In this document: piece after piece, positions 17,382 through 27,293 of the stretch
Position numbering within the stretch: position 1 is the first letter of the stretch
Layout: each line of letters starts with the position of its first letter
Source: JAWWPY01 sp963822825
Lineage (GTDB): Bacteria; Actinomycetota; Actinomycetes; Streptosporangiales; Streptosporangiaceae
DNA: 64,000 bases
Reading direction: 5' to 3'
Assembly: GCA_963822825.1 (NCBI GenBank)
Contig: CAWGIW010000004.1
Location: forward strand, 124,001-188,000
Translations under genes and position numbers: made by a program
Notes under the pieces: generated by a model
Databases searched by the model: none
The model's input: only the letters and a program-made list of their open reading frames with translations
What the model was told of the DNA's origin: nothing

Positions 17382-18768
17382 GTGTCCGACCGGATCTTCG
17401 GTGCCCGCCGTCAGTCAGACCGCCCACGGCGCCGCAGTGCCTCGTCACTGACCAGCCGTTTCATTCACCCGACCGAGCGCATGATGACTTCACGCCAGGT
17501 CCGGCAGGACATCGTGTCGCTCGCCGGGCTGATCAGCCGGCCCGTGCTCAACCAGGCCGGTGACGAGGTCGGGCACGTGGTTGACCTGGTCGCGAAAGTG
17601 CACGGCGGCGAGACCTATCCCCTGGTCACCGGGATCGTGATCCGGATCGGCCGCCGCCGTACCTTCCTCGACGCGTCCAACATCGATCGCGTGCACCGCC
17701 GCTCGGTGACACTCCGTACGGCCCGTCTCGACCTGCGCGAGTTCCAGCGCCGCGACGGCGAGGTCCTCCTGGCCAAGGACATCCTCGATCACCAGCTGGT
17801 GGACACCGACGAGATCCAGGTGATCCGGGCCGCCGACCTCTATCTTGCGCAGGTCGGCGACCAGGTTCATCTGGTGGGCGTGGACGTGGGCCTGCAGACG
17901 CTGCTGCGCCGGCTCGGTCCCCGGCGATACCGCTGGCACCCGACCCCGGACCGGGTCATCGACTGGGCCGCGATCGAGTCGTTCGGCGAGGACTCCGCGG
18001 AGGCGCCGGCCGCTATGAAGCTGCGTGACCCGCACGCCGCGCTGCGCAAGCTCCGGCCCGCCGAACTCGCCGACGTCCTGGAAGGACTGGGCCGGTCCGG
18101 CCGGAAGGAACTGCTGGCCAGCCTCGATCACGATGTCGCCGCGGACGCGCTGGAAGAAATGGAGCCGGATGAGCTCACCGCACTGCTGCGTGAGGTGGAA
18201 GCCGGCCCAGGCCGCGGAACTGCTGTCGCGGATGGAGCCTGACGAGGCGGTGGACGCGCTGCGCGAACTGTCCAGGAACGAGCAGTCCGTGCTGCTGTCC
18301 CGGATGACCCTCCAGGTCCGGCGGGAGCTGGTCAGGCTGCTCGGCTACCCCGGTGACGAGGCCGGCGGGATCATGACCAGCGTGCTGGCCCGCGCCCAGC
18401 CCGACGAGACGGTCGCACAGGTCAGCCGGCGGCTGGCCGAGCAGGCCGGGCACCGGACCGAGATCGACTCGGTGGCCGTCCTGGACGCCGACGGCCGGCT
18501 GGTCGGGGACGTCTCCGCGTTCGACCTGCTGGTCAGCGACGGCGACACGCTGCTCGGTGATTTGATCGATCCCGAGAACCCGCCGGTGACCCTCCGTCCC
18601 GACACCGACCTGGACGATGTCGCCACGGAATTGGTCGAGTCACGGCGATCCTCGCTCCTCGTTGTCGACGATGACGGCAAGCCGCTGGGCCGGATCCTGT
18701 CCGACGACGTGCTCGACGCTCTGGTGCCCGGACACGGGCGGCTGCACTTCCCGAGGCTCCTGCAGTGA
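17382..18768 (+). CDS. PRC-barrel / MgtE-N / CBS domain protein, probable cytosolic metal sensor; one frameshift
   Basis: GTG 17382 has AGGAGG 5 nt upstream. The N-terminal half (residues about 45-200) resembles PRC-barrel domains (VLNQAGDEVGHVVDLV). Then come MgtE-type helical repeats (LRKLRPAELADVLEGL, LASLDHDVAADALEEMEPDE) and paired CBS domains (DSVAVLDADGRLVGDVSAFD; SSLLVVDDDGKPLGRILSDD). There is no MgtE membrane domain. The first frame fails at about 18200 and continues in another frame (AQAAELLSRMEPDEAVDALR) to 18768; GAAGCCGG for GAACCGG would explain it. It overlaps the following NRAMP gene by 4 bp, so it probably gates or regulates that transporter (inference). Confidence 0.8.
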
Positions 18769-20111
18769 GCACTCGGGAGGAAGACGAGGCCGCGCATCTC
18801 GCGGGCCGGTGGCCCCGGGCCAGCGGAGGCCTGACCTCGCTGATCCGGATCCGAGCGGGCGGGGTGCGGCTCATCCGGTCGCGCAAGGGCCGGATCTGGC
18901 TGATCCTGGCCATCGCGGGTCCTGGGGTGGTCGCCGCGAACGCCGGCAACGACGCGGCCGGGATCGCCACCTACGCCTCGGCCGGCTCCCAGTTCGTCTA
19001 CCGGACCCTGTTCTTCATGGTGCTGGTCACCTTCGCGCTCGTGCTGGTGCAGGAGATGGCGGTGCGGCTGGGCACGCACACCGGCAAGGGGCTCGCCGCG
19101 CTCATCAGGGAGCAGTTCAGCCTGCGGCTGACCGGGGTGGCACTCTTCTGCGTGCTGCTGGCCAATACGGGGCTGGTGGTCTCGGAGTTCGCCGGAATCG
19201 GCGCCGCCTTCGAGTTGCTGGGGGTGAGCCGTTATGTGATCATCCCTATCTCCGCCGTCGCCATCTGGGCCCTTGTGCTGTTTGGCTCGTATCGTTATGC
19301 GGAAAGGATCTTTCTTCTGCTGTCCTTGGCCTTTCTGGCCTATCCGATCGCGGCCGTGCTGGGCCACCCGGACTGGGCGAAGGTGGGCTCCGACCTGGTG
19401 ATCCCGCATTTCCTTTACACCAAGGGATTCCTGCTGCTGGGCGTCGCGCTGATCGGGACCACAGTCAGCCCCTACATGCAGCTCTACGCGGCGGCGGGGG
19501 TGGTGGACAAGGGCGCCGACAAAGCTGACTACCCACGGGCCAGGATCGACGCGATCTCCGGTGCCCTGTTCGCCTGCATCGTGTCCATCACGATCATCAT
19601 TGCCACCGGGGCCGCGATTGGCGGGAAGGGCCCGCTAACCTCCGCCAGAGAGGCGGCGGAGGCCCTGCGCCCGGTCGCCGGCCCGGCCGCCGAGGTGCTC
19701 TTCGCGCTCGGGCTCATCGGCGCCTCGGCGCTGGCCGGGGCGGTGGTCCCGCTGTCCAGCGCGTATGCGATCAGCGAGGCGGTCGGGGTCGAGCGCTCGG
19801 TCTCCCGCCGGTTCACCGAGGCCAGGCTGTTCCTCGGACTGTTCACCGTCCAGGTCATCGTCGGTGCGGCGCTGGCCCTCACGCCTATCAACCTGATCAC
19901 CCTGCTGATCGGCACCCAGGTGCTGCAGGGCATCGTCACGCCGGTGATCCTGGCGTACATCCTGATCCTCACCAACCGGCGCAGCGTGCTCGGCAGCGCG
20001 GCCAACGGCCGCACGTTCCGGGTGGCGGCCACCTTGTGCGTGGTCGCGATCTCGGCCATGAGTGTGCTGCTGCTCGTTTTCACCGTGCTGGGCTTCTTCG
20101 GCATCGGCTGA
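18765..20111 (+). CDS. NRAMP-family divalent metal ion transporter (second)
   Basis: The 448-residue membrane protein has about eleven helices and the helix-1 motif NAGNDAAGIATYASAGS, with LIGTTVSPYMQLY in helix 6. The metal-site Asp-Pro-x-Asn of classical Mn/Fe NRAMPs is changed to GNDAAG in this and the other NRAMP of the window; such variants are reported in Mg2+-transporting relatives, so substrate assignment is open. The GTG start overlaps the TGA of the MgtE-N/CBS protein (GTGA), implying stoichiometric co-translation. Confidence 0.9.
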   Translation: MSTREEDEAAHLAGRWPRASGGLTSLIRIRAGGVRLIRSRKGRIWLILAIAGPGVVAANAGNDAAGIATYASAGSQFVYRTLFFMVLVTFALVLVQEMAVRLGTHTGKGLAALIREQFSLRLTGVALFCVLLANTGLVVSEFAGIGAAFELLGVSRYVIIPISAVAIWALVLFGSYRYAERIFLLLSLAFLAYPIAAVLGHPDWAKVGSDLVIPHFLYTKGFLLLGVALIGTTVSPYMQLYAAAGVVDKGADKADYPRARIDAISGALFACIVSITIIIATGAAIGGKGPLTSAREAAEALRPVAGPAAEVLFALGLIGASALAGAVVPLSSAYAISEAVGVERSVSRRFTEARLFLGLFTVQVIVGAALALTPINLITLLIGTQVLQGIVTPVILAYILILTNRRSVLGSAANGRTFRVAATLCVVAISAMSVLLLVFTVLGFFGIG

Positions 20112-20189
20112 GTGCCCTGCCGGTCAGGACTGTGCCCACGCGGTGGTATGAAGGCCAGGTCAGCAGAGCGAAGGGCGCAACACGTGGCA

Positions 20190-22829
20190 ATGCGGAAAGC
20201 GGTGGGTTTCCTCGGCAAGGGCGGTGACCTGCCGGAGGGTTTCGGCTACTCGCTCAAGCGCCGCCTGCTCGGCGCGCCCATGGTCAACGAGGAACTCGGC
20301 GAGCAACGGCTGTCTAACGTGCTCGCCCTGGGCGTGCTCGCGCCGGACGGGATCTCCTCGTCGGCCTACGGCACCGAGGAAATCCTGATCGAGTTGCTGA
20401 AGGGTGGCCTGGCCGTCACGGCGTTCACCCTGATCTTGCCGCTGACGGGTGTCGTCCTGTTCGTGATGGCGCTGGTGGTGCTGTCCTACCGCGAGGTGGT
20501 CACGGTTTACACCAGGGCCGGCGGGTCCTACGTGGTCGCCAGAGACAACTTCGGGCCCCGGGTGGCTCAGGTCGCCGCGGTCGCGCTGCTCATCGACTAC
20601 GTCGTCACCGTGGCGGTTCAGGTGGCCGCGGGAACTGCGGCAGTCGCCTCGGCGGTCCCGGCCATCAGCAACCCGGACATCCTCAAGCTGATCTCCATCG
20701 GCATCGTGATCCTGATGTGCTTCGGCAACCTGCGGGGCATCCGCAAGGCCGGCCGGTCGTTCGCGATACCCACCTACCTGTTCTCCGGCGTCGTCATCCT
20801 CATGATCGCCGTAGGCCTGCTCCGGGAGGCGTTCGGCTCGCTGGGGCATTACCCCTACCCGAGGTCCGGCCAGTACGGGTATGGGACACACCACAGCCCG
20901 AGCGGCCTGATCGCCTTCGCCATGATCTTCGTCCTGATGAGGGCGTTCGCCAACGGCGGTTCATCGCTGACCGGCATCGAGGCAGTGTCCAACGCGGTCA
21001 GCGCGTTCCGCCCGCCGGAGGGCATCAACGCCCGCCGTGTCCTGGTGACCGAGGGCCTGATTCTCGGATCCCTCGTCGCCGGAATCTCCTGGATGGCTCA
21101 CGTCACGCACGCGGCGCCATTCGTGACCGGAGTGCCGACAGTCATCTCCCAGGAGGCAAAGCTCGTCTTCGGGGGCTCGCTGATCGGCCATGTGCTGTGG
21201 ATCCTGGTCCAGGCGGCGACCGCGCTGATCCTCTATACCGGGGGCAACACCAGCTTCAACGGCTTCCCGTTCCTGGCTAACTTCGTGGCCGAAGACGCCT
21301 TCCTGCCACGCTGGCTGACCAAGCGCGGGCACCGGCTGGTTTTCTCCAACGGGATCGTCGTGCTCGCCGTGCTGTCATGCACCTTGCTGGCCATCGCCGG
21401 GGCGAACGTCAACAACCTGGTGCCGTTCTACGCGATCGGGGTCTTTACCGCGTTCACGATGGCCGGGTTCGGCATGGCCAAGTATCACCACACCCACCAG
21501 GAGGCTCACTGGCGGCGCAAGCTGGTGATCAACTTCTCCGCCGGCGTGACCTCCCTGGTCGTCGTGTTGATCTTCGTGGTGGTCAAGTTCAGCGAGGGCG
21601 CCTACCTCGTGGTCATTCTGTTCATTGTCGGAGTCCCCACGCTCATCCGGCTCAACCGGGAGTACCGACTGGAGGCGCAGGTTCTGGAGCGGATCAGCGA
21701 CCGCCCCAAGCCGCCCGCCTCGCCGACCTACCCGCGGCGCACGGTGTTCGTGTTCGTGGACCGGTTTGACCTGGCCACGCTGGCGGCCCTGCGCTACGCG
21801 CGCAGCTTGCGCCCGACCACGCTGCGCGCCGTGCACTTCGTCATCGACAACGCTGAGGCCGAAACGCTACGTGAGGACTGGATCCGGGCCGACCGGGGGG
21901 TCGTGCTCGACTTCATCGACTGCCCGGACCGCAGGCTGCCCAGGTGCGCGGCGGAACTGGTCAGCCGGGAGGCGGCGCTGCCCGGCACGCACGTGACCGC
22001 GGTGCTCCCCCGGAGGAGCTACTCGCCGCTGCTGGGCCGGCTGCTGCACGACCGCACGGCAGACAAGATCGCCGGCGTGCTGAGCAATATCCAGCACTCC
22101 GTGGCCACGATTGTCCCCTTCGACGTCCGGAGCCGGCTCGAGGTGCTGCACGCCCGCCAGCTCGCGCACGCGGAGGACGCCGAGCAGGCCGCAGCCCAGG
22201 CCGCGCAGGCCGCGACCCCGGCGGACGGCGCCCCCCCACCATCCAGCGCGCAGACGGCGTCCAGGGAACGCGCGGAACCCAGCCCGGCCGCCGCACCCAG
22301 CCCGGCCGCCGCACCCAGCCCGGCCGCCGCACCCAGCGAACCGGGGGCACCGGGCGGCCCAGCCGCACCGGATGGCCCGCCTACGGCGGACGCGGCACCG
22401 GCACCGCTCCGGGGGCTGCTCCGGCGGCGCGCCCCCCGCCGGGCCGACGGGGCGCCTCCGGCCCTGCCGGGCGGGGACCACTCGAGCTACGAGCGGCCGG
22501 CGCCGTCGGCCGGGGTCAACCCCATCGGGTCGATCGTCAAGCCCGGCCGGGCCACGGTAGAAGGACGGGTCCGGGCCGTGGAAATCCGGCCGGTGGAGCG
22601 GAACTCCGTGCTCGCCGTCGAGATCTCCGATTCAACCGGCGACCTCACGGCCCTGTTTTACGGCCGGTCACATATCCCGGGGGTCATTTGTGCCGCCCGG
22701 GTCCGCTTCCGTGGCCCGGTCGGCCTGCGCGAAGACGGGCCGGTCATGGTCAATCCCGCCTACGAGTTGCTGGCGACGGGTACCGGCACGCCTCCGGAGG
22801 GGAAAGACTCTCCTGACAAGGGCTCATAG
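20190..22829 (+). CDS. APC-superfamily (KimA-like) transporter fused to a C-terminal OB-fold domain
   Basis: The first 480 residues form about twelve helices with the APC/KUP-like signature PDGISSSAYGTEEILIELL, close to the B. subtilis K+ importer KimA (SSVAYATEEIL type). Residues about 510-650 form a cytosolic domain (RRTVFVFVDRFDLATLAALR) like the USP-type tail of KimA. A low-complexity linker (AAPSP repeats) is followed by an OB-fold of about 90 residues (ATVEGRVRAVEIRPVERNS, then LTALFYGRSHIPGV), which in streptomycetes is encoded as a separate small protein. The ATG at 20190 is chosen; GTG 20184 and GTG 20112 are in frame. Potassium as substrate is inference. Confidence 0.82.
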   Translation: MRKAVGFLGKGGDLPEGFGYSLKRRLLGAPMVNEELGEQRLSNVLALGVLAPDGISSSAYGTEEILIELLKGGLAVTAFTLILPLTGVVLFVMALVVLSYREVVTVYTRAGGSYVVARDNFGPRVAQVAAVALLIDYVVTVAVQVAAGTAAVASAVPAISNPDILKLISIGIVILMCFGNLRGIRKAGRSFAIPTYLFSGVVILMIAVGLLREAFGSLGHYPYPRSGQYGYGTHHSPSGLIAFAMIFVLMRAFANGGSSLTGIEAVSNAVSAFRPPEGINARRVLVTEGLILGSLVAGISWMAHVTHAAPFVTGVPTVISQEAKLVFGGSLIGHVLWILVQAATALILYTGGNTSFNGFPFLANFVAEDAFLPRWLTKRGHRLVFSNGIVVLAVLSCTLLAIAGANVNNLVPFYAIGVFTAFTMAGFGMAKYHHTHQEAHWRRKLVINFSAGVTSLVVVLIFVVVKFSEGAYLVVILFIVGVPTLIRLNREYRLEAQVLERISDRPKPPASPTYPRRTVFVFVDRFDLATLAALRYARSLRPTTLRAVHFVIDNAEAETLREDWIRADRGVVLDFIDCPDRRLPRCAAELVSREAALPGTHVTAVLPRRSYSPLLGRLLHDRTADKIAGVLSNIQHSVATIVPFDVRSRLEVLHARQLAHAEDAEQAAAQAAQAATPADGAPPPSSAQTASRERAEPSPAAAPSPAAAPSPAAAPSEPGAPGGPAAPDGPPTADAAPAPLRGLLRRRAPRRADGAPPALPGGDHSSYERPAPSAGVNPIGSIVKPGRATVEGRVRAVEIRPVERNSVLAVEISDSTGDLTALFYGRSHIPGVICAARVRFRGPVGLREDGPVMVNPAYELLATGTGTPPEGKDSPDKGS

Positions 22830-22880
22830 CGTCGTCGGCGCGGCGGCCTGGGCACCTAGCGAGGGAGGTAGTCAGGGGGC

Positions 22881-23795
22881 ATGTCGGCCGGGGACGGGCA
22901 CGGGGCGACGGCTACTGGCCGGCATCGCGGCAGGCTGACCGCGGTCATGGCCATCAGCGCCGCGATCGCGGTGCTGGAAATCGCCGGAGCGCTGGTCAGC
23001 GGTTCGCTGGTGCTGTTCGCTGACGCCGCCCACATGGCCGCGGATGCCGCGGGCGTCGGCCTGTCCCTGCTGGCGGCCTACTTTGCGACCAGGCCCGCCA
23101 CGGACCGCCGGACGTTCGGCTACGCGCGAGCGGAAATCCTCGCCGCCACGGCCAACGCCCTGCTCTTGCTGGGTATGGCCGCATTCATCCTCATCGAGGC
23201 CGCGCGGCGGATCGCCGCGCCGCCCGCCGTCGGGTCCAGCCTGATGGTGATTTTCGGGGTCGTCGCGCTGGCCGGGAACGGTGTGTCGATGATCCTGCTC
23301 CGCCAGGCCCAGACCGAGAGCCTGAACGCGCGCGGCGCCTTCCTCGAGGTCGCCTCGGACACGTTCGGCGCGGTGGCGGTCATCCTGACCGGGGTGATCG
23401 TCGCCGTCACGGGATTCACCCTGGCCGATCCGATCGCCTCGCTGCTGGTGGGCACGCTCATCCTGCCCAGGACCTGGCACCTGCTGCGGGATGCGGTGGA
23501 CGTCCTGCTCGAGGCGAGCCCGCGGGGCATCGACCTGGGCGAGGTGCGCCGTCACATGACCGAACTGGACGGCGTCAGCGACGTGCATGATCTGCACGCG
23601 TGGACGATCACGTCCGGGCTCCCCATCCTCACCGCGCACGTGGTGGTGGGCCCGGGGGTGCTGGCCACCGGCCGGAGCGCGGCCATGCTCGACGCCCTCC
23701 AGGAATGCCTGCGCGGTCACTTCGACGTCACACACTCCACGTTCCAGTTGGAGCCCACCGGCCACGCCGACCACGAGCCGTACGTCTGCCTGTAG
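22881..23795 (+). CDS. Cation diffusion facilitator (CDF) family metal exporter
   Basis: The 304-residue protein has six helices with the metal-site motif ADAAHMAADAAG (His/Asp in helix 2) and, in helix 5, EVASDTFGA where many CDF proteins have HxxxD; a Glu/Asp version is common in actinobacteria. A cytosolic metal-binding C-terminal domain follows (DLHAWTITSGLPILTAHVVV). It exports Zn2+, Cd2+ or similar ions in exchange for H+. It follows the KimA-like gene by 50 bp. Confidence 0.92.
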   Translation: MSAGDGHGATATGRHRGRLTAVMAISAAIAVLEIAGALVSGSLVLFADAAHMAADAAGVGLSLLAAYFATRPATDRRTFGYARAEILAATANALLLLGMAAFILIEAARRIAAPPAVGSSLMVIFGVVALAGNGVSMILLRQAQTESLNARGAFLEVASDTFGAVAVILTGVIVAVTGFTLADPIASLLVGTLILPRTWHLLRDAVDVLLEASPRGIDLGEVRRHMTELDGVSDVHDLHAWTITSGLPILTAHVVVGPGVLATGRSAAMLDALQECLRGHFDVTHSTFQLEPTGHADHEPYVCL

Positions 23796-23872
23796 CCCGT
23801 GCCTGAGCCCCCTGGAACCAAGCGCTACTAGCCAGTAATATGTGGGGCAACGCCTCTCCAGGGGAGCTCGAT

Positions 23873-24976
23873 GTGAGCACTTACGATCATTACGCCACCC
23901 CCGTCGAGCCCGGTACCTGGGACGTTCCCGCCACTGGCGCCGCCCGCTTCAGCTGGGAGTACGACGACGGCCGGAGCCGCCTGCTCGACCTCTACCAGCG
24001 GGGCAAGGACAAGCAGTGGGACGCGGCCAAGCGGGTCGATTGGGAACTCCCGGTGGATCCCAGCAACGTGATGGGGATTTCCGACGAGTTCTGCCCGATC
24101 TACGGCTCGCGCCAGTGGGACATCCTGTCCGAGCCCGAGCGCCGCAACCTTAGCCACCACCTGTCGGCCTGGCTGTTCAGCCAGTTCCTGCACGGCGAGC
24201 AGGGGGCACTGACGGTGGCCGCCCGGATCGTCGAATCCGTGCCCGACATCGACGCCAAGTTCTACGCGGCGACTCAGGCCATGGACGAGGCCAGGCACGT
24301 CGAGCTGTTCTCGCGATTCATGCGAGAGAAGATCGGCCTGTACTACCCGGTCAATCCGGACCTGGCGCAACTGCTCGGCGACGCGCTCAGCGACTCGCGG
24401 TGGGACCTGCCCTACCTCGGCATGCAGGTGCTCATCGAGGGACTGGCCCTGGCCGCCTTCGGCGTCCACCGGGACATGGCCACCACTCCCCTGGTCAAAC
24501 AGGTCCTCGCCTACGTCATGCAGGACGAGGCGCGGCACGTCGCGTTCGGGCGGCTCGCCCTGCGGGAGTACTACGCGGGACTCACCGCGGCGGAGCGGGC
24601 CGATCGCGAGGACTTCGTCGTCGAGGGCTGCTACCTGATGCGCAACCGGTTCCTGGCGCTGGAAGTCTGGGACCGGATGGGTTTCGACGTGGCCGAGTGC
24701 CGGGAGTTCAGCGAGAACTCACCCGTCCAGCAGACGTTCCGGTCGCTGCTCTTTAGCCGGATCGTGCCCTGCGTGAAAGACATCGGGCTGTGGGGGCCGA
24801 GAGTACAGCACGCCTACGCCGATCTCGGGGTGCTCGATGCCGCCACGGTGGACCTGGACGCGGTGATGCGCGAGGACGAGCAGATCGCGGAGCGGGTGGA
24901 CGAGGAGAGGTACGCCGCCGAGCTCGCCGCCCGCCACGCGGAGGTCGACGCGGCCATCACCGACGGCCAGCCCTGA
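23873..24976 (+). CDS. Ferritin-like diiron-carboxylate protein (R2/AurF-like fold)
   Basis: GTG 23873 is chosen because GGGGAG lies 6 nt upstream; an ATG at 23840 would add 11 residues. The 367-residue protein has the two-fold ferritin-like pattern: HGEQGALTVAARIVE then AMDEARHVELFSRF, and GMQVLIEGLALAAF then MQDEARHVAFGRLAL. The two E...DEARH units supply the six ligands of a diiron centre, so an oxygenase or oxidase role is likely. The exact reaction is unknown. It looks monocistronic and converges with the FAD oxidoreductase. Confidence 0.85.
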   Translation: MSTYDHYATPVEPGTWDVPATGAARFSWEYDDGRSRLLDLYQRGKDKQWDAAKRVDWELPVDPSNVMGISDEFCPIYGSRQWDILSEPERRNLSHHLSAWLFSQFLHGEQGALTVAARIVESVPDIDAKFYAATQAMDEARHVELFSRFMREKIGLYYPVNPDLAQLLGDALSDSRWDLPYLGMQVLIEGLALAAFGVHRDMATTPLVKQVLAYVMQDEARHVAFGRLALREYYAGLTAAERADREDFVVEGCYLMRNRFLALEVWDRMGFDVAECREFSENSPVQQTFRSLLFSRIVPCVKDIGLWGPRVQHAYADLGVLDAATVDLDAVMREDEQIAERVDEERYAAELAARHAEVDAAITDGQP

Positions 24977-25012
24977 GACCCGCGGCGGTGGCCGCCGCAA
25001 CGGGCCCCCGGC

Positions 25013-26458
25013 TTAGCGCCCGCGATCAACCGGGAACGCCACGCCGAGATCGGCGAGGGCCGCCCGGGCCGCTCCCTCGCCGCACATGCCGTGCACCCCG
25101 CCACCCGGTGGAGTGGACGCCGAGCACAGGTAGACGCCGGGAAGGACGGTCCGGTAGGGGTTCCACTGCGAGGTGGGCCGGAAGAACGTCTGGCGCAGCG
25201 TCCCCGCCCCGCTGTTGATGTCCCCGCCCACGTAGTTGGGATTGTGCCGCTCCATCTCGGCCGCTGTCCGGACCGCCTTGGCCAGGACCACGTCCCGGAA
25301 GCCCGGCGCGAACCGCTCGATCTGCGCCTCTATCCGGTCAGAGGCGTCCACCGCCGAGCCGGACGGCACGTGGCAGTAGGCCCACAGCGTGTGGAATCCC
25401 GCCGGTGCGCGCGACGGGTCCACCACTCCGGGCTGGGTCACGATGCAATACGGGTGCTCGGGAAGCCGGCCCGCGTTCACGTCCGCTTCGCTGCGCGCGA
25501 CCTCGGCCAGCGTGCCACCCAGATGGACGGTACCCGCCTCCCGGCAGGCCGCGGCCTGCCAGGGCACCGGCCCGCTGAGCGCCCAGTCGACCTTGCAGAC
25601 CCCGGGACCGTACCGGAATCGCTCCAGCACCTGGCGGTGCCGGCCCGCGAGCCGGTTCCCGGCCAGGCCGACCAGCTGGCGCGGCGTGACATCGAGGAGC
25701 ACCGCCCGGGCGTGCGGCAGGCTGTCCAGCGACTGGACCCAGCGGCCGGTCTCGATCCGGCCGCCCAGCGCTGTCAGTTCCGCCGCCAGCGCGTCCGTGA
25801 TCCGGGCGCTGCCTCCCTCAACCACCGGCCAGCCCACCGTGTGCGCGGCCATCGTGAGCACCAGCCCGAAAGCGCTGGTGAGCGGGGCGCTGAGCGGGAG
25901 CATGGAGTGCGCCGCCACCCCGGCCAGCAGCGCCTGGGCCTCCTCGGTCTTGAACCGCCGGGCCAGCAGGCTGGCGGGCTGGAGGCCATCGAGCCCGAAG
26001 CGGGCCATGGCCAGCGGATGCGCGGGTACTGATCGCAACGGGGCGAGGATGTCCGGCAAGGTGAGCTGGGCCTCCCGCACCAGCGGTGAGAACAGCCGCC
26101 GGTAGGCCGCGGCATCCGGCCCGAGACCGCCGGCCGTCTCGTCCACCGATCCCGTGACGGCGGCCGCCCGCCCACCGTCCAGTGGATGGGCGAACGCGAC
26201 CTTGGGGAAGCGCAGCGTGACACCGCGGGCCGCCAGGTCGGTCCGGAGGAAGAAGGGGGAAGCGGCGGCGAGCGGGTGGACGGCCGAGCAGACGTCGTGG
26301 TGAAAGCCCGGCCGCGTGAGTTCCTCGGTCCGGCAGCCCCCGCCCGGGGTATCAGCCCCCTCGATCACGTCCACCGCGAGCCCGGCGCGGGCCAGGGTCA
26401 GCGCCGCTGCCAGGCCGTTCGGACCGGATCCGACCACGATCGCCTCGGCTGGCCTCAT
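25013..26458 (-). CDS. FAD-dependent NAD(P)-binding oxidoreductase, phytoene-desaturase-like
   Basis: The protein begins with the dinucleotide-binding fold VVGSGPNGLAAALTLARAG and the acidic residue of VIEGAD, then GGGCRTEELTRPGFHHDVCS, typical of the CrtI-like amine-oxidase superfamily. The C-terminal FAD contact is VYLCSASTPPGGGVHGMCGEGAA. With 481 residues it has the normal length. Such genes are often annotated as carotenoid-like desaturases, but no carotenoid genes are near, so the substrate is unknown. Confidence 0.88.
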   Translation of the reverse strand: MRPAEAIVVGSGPNGLAAALTLARAGLAVDVIEGADTPGGGCRTEELTRPGFHHDVCSAVHPLAAASPFFLRTDLAARGVTLRFPKVAFAHPLDGGRAAAVTGSVDETAGGLGPDAAAYRRLFSPLVREAQLTLPDILAPLRSVPAHPLAMARFGLDGLQPASLLARRFKTEEAQALLAGVAAHSMLPLSAPLTSAFGLVLTMAAHTVGWPVVEGGSARITDALAAELTALGGRIETGRWVQSLDSLPHARAVLLDVTPRQLVGLAGNRLAGRHRQVLERFRYGPGVCKVDWALSGPVPWQAAACREAGTVHLGGTLAEVARSEADVNAGRLPEHPYCIVTQPGVVDPSRAPAGFHTLWAYCHVPSGSAVDASDRIEAQIERFAPGFRDVVLAKAVRTAAEMERHNPNYVGGDINSGAGTLRQTFFRPTSQWNPYRTVLPGVYLCSASTPPGGGVHGMCGEGAARAALADLGVAFPVDRGR

Positions 26459-26699
26459 GTGTCGAGTATCCCGCCCTCGGCGCCCGCCACGACGTCGGCC
26501 GGCCCCTCAGCGCTCCGGCTGGCGGGGGAAGGCCCGCCCTGGCCGGGTATGTGCCCGGGCCAGGGCGAGCTTGATGAGCCGGTCCCCCGTATCATCGTTG
26601 GGTCCCCCAGGGACATGATCGCACGCTGCACAGATACGCATGTGGCAGGGGTGACAAGTGGTGGTGCGCAACTGCCGCGGCGCTGATCCAATAGGACAC

Positions 26700-27293
26700 A
26701 TGGAACCCCTGGACCGCCAGTTGCGCTTCCTGCTCGAGGCCGACCAGCTCAAGAGCGTGCTCAGGCAGAGCCCCCTGATGGACAAATCCCGCCACGAGAA
26801 CTCGGCCGAGCATTCCTGGCATCTCGCCCTGATGGCGCTCGTCCTGCAGGAACACGCGCCGCCTGGCACCGAGATCGGCCGGGTCATCGCGATGGTGCTG
26901 CTGCATGATCTCGTGGAGATCGACGCGGGCGACCTGTTCGTGTACGCCGGGGCGGAAGCCCAGGCCCGGCAGGAGATCGCGGAGCGCGCCGCCGCCGACC
27001 GGATCTTTGCCCTGCTGCCCATGCCCCAGGCGGTCACGTTCCGCGGCTTGTGGGACGAGTTCGAGGAGCGCAGCACGCCGGAGGCGAAGTTCGCCCGGGC
27101 GCTGGACCGGCTGCAGCCGATGACGGCCAACTATCAGACCGGGGGCGGCACGTGGCTGGCCCACGGAGTCACCGCGGACCAGGTCCTGCTCCGGGTCGCG
27201 CTGATCGAGGACGGTTCGGCCACGCTCGGCGAGTACGCCCGGGACCTCGTCGCCAGGTCAGTGGCCCGCGGTTTCCTGGCCCCGGGCCCCTGA
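26700..27293 (+). CDS. HD-domain hydrolase (YfbR/HDDC2-like 5'-nucleotidase family)
   Basis: The HD-type metal ligands are visible as NSAEHSWHLAL, LLHDLVEIDAGD and a later Asp in FARALDRLQP. This arrangement is that of the HD_3/HDDC2 family, whose members dephosphorylate deoxynucleoside 5'-monophosphates. ATG 26700 (MEPLDRQLRF) has AGGA 4 nt upstream; a longer in-frame start at 26658 is less likely. Its end overlaps the convergent small gene by 36 bp. Confidence 0.88.
   Translation: MEPLDRQLRFLLEADQLKSVLRQSPLMDKSRHENSAEHSWHLALMALVLQEHAPPGTEIGRVIAMVLLHDLVEIDAGDLFVYAGAEAQARQEIAERAAADRIFALLPMPQAVTFRGLWDEFEERSTPEAKFARALDRLQPMTANYQTGGGTWLAHGVTADQVLLRVALIEDGSATLGEYARDLVARSVARGFLAPGP

Noticed and set aside
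15962..17563. 533-residue open frame on the plus strand
   Set aside because: It is antisense to the first NRAMP gene and runs into the start of the MgtE-N gene; composition is that of a shadow frame.
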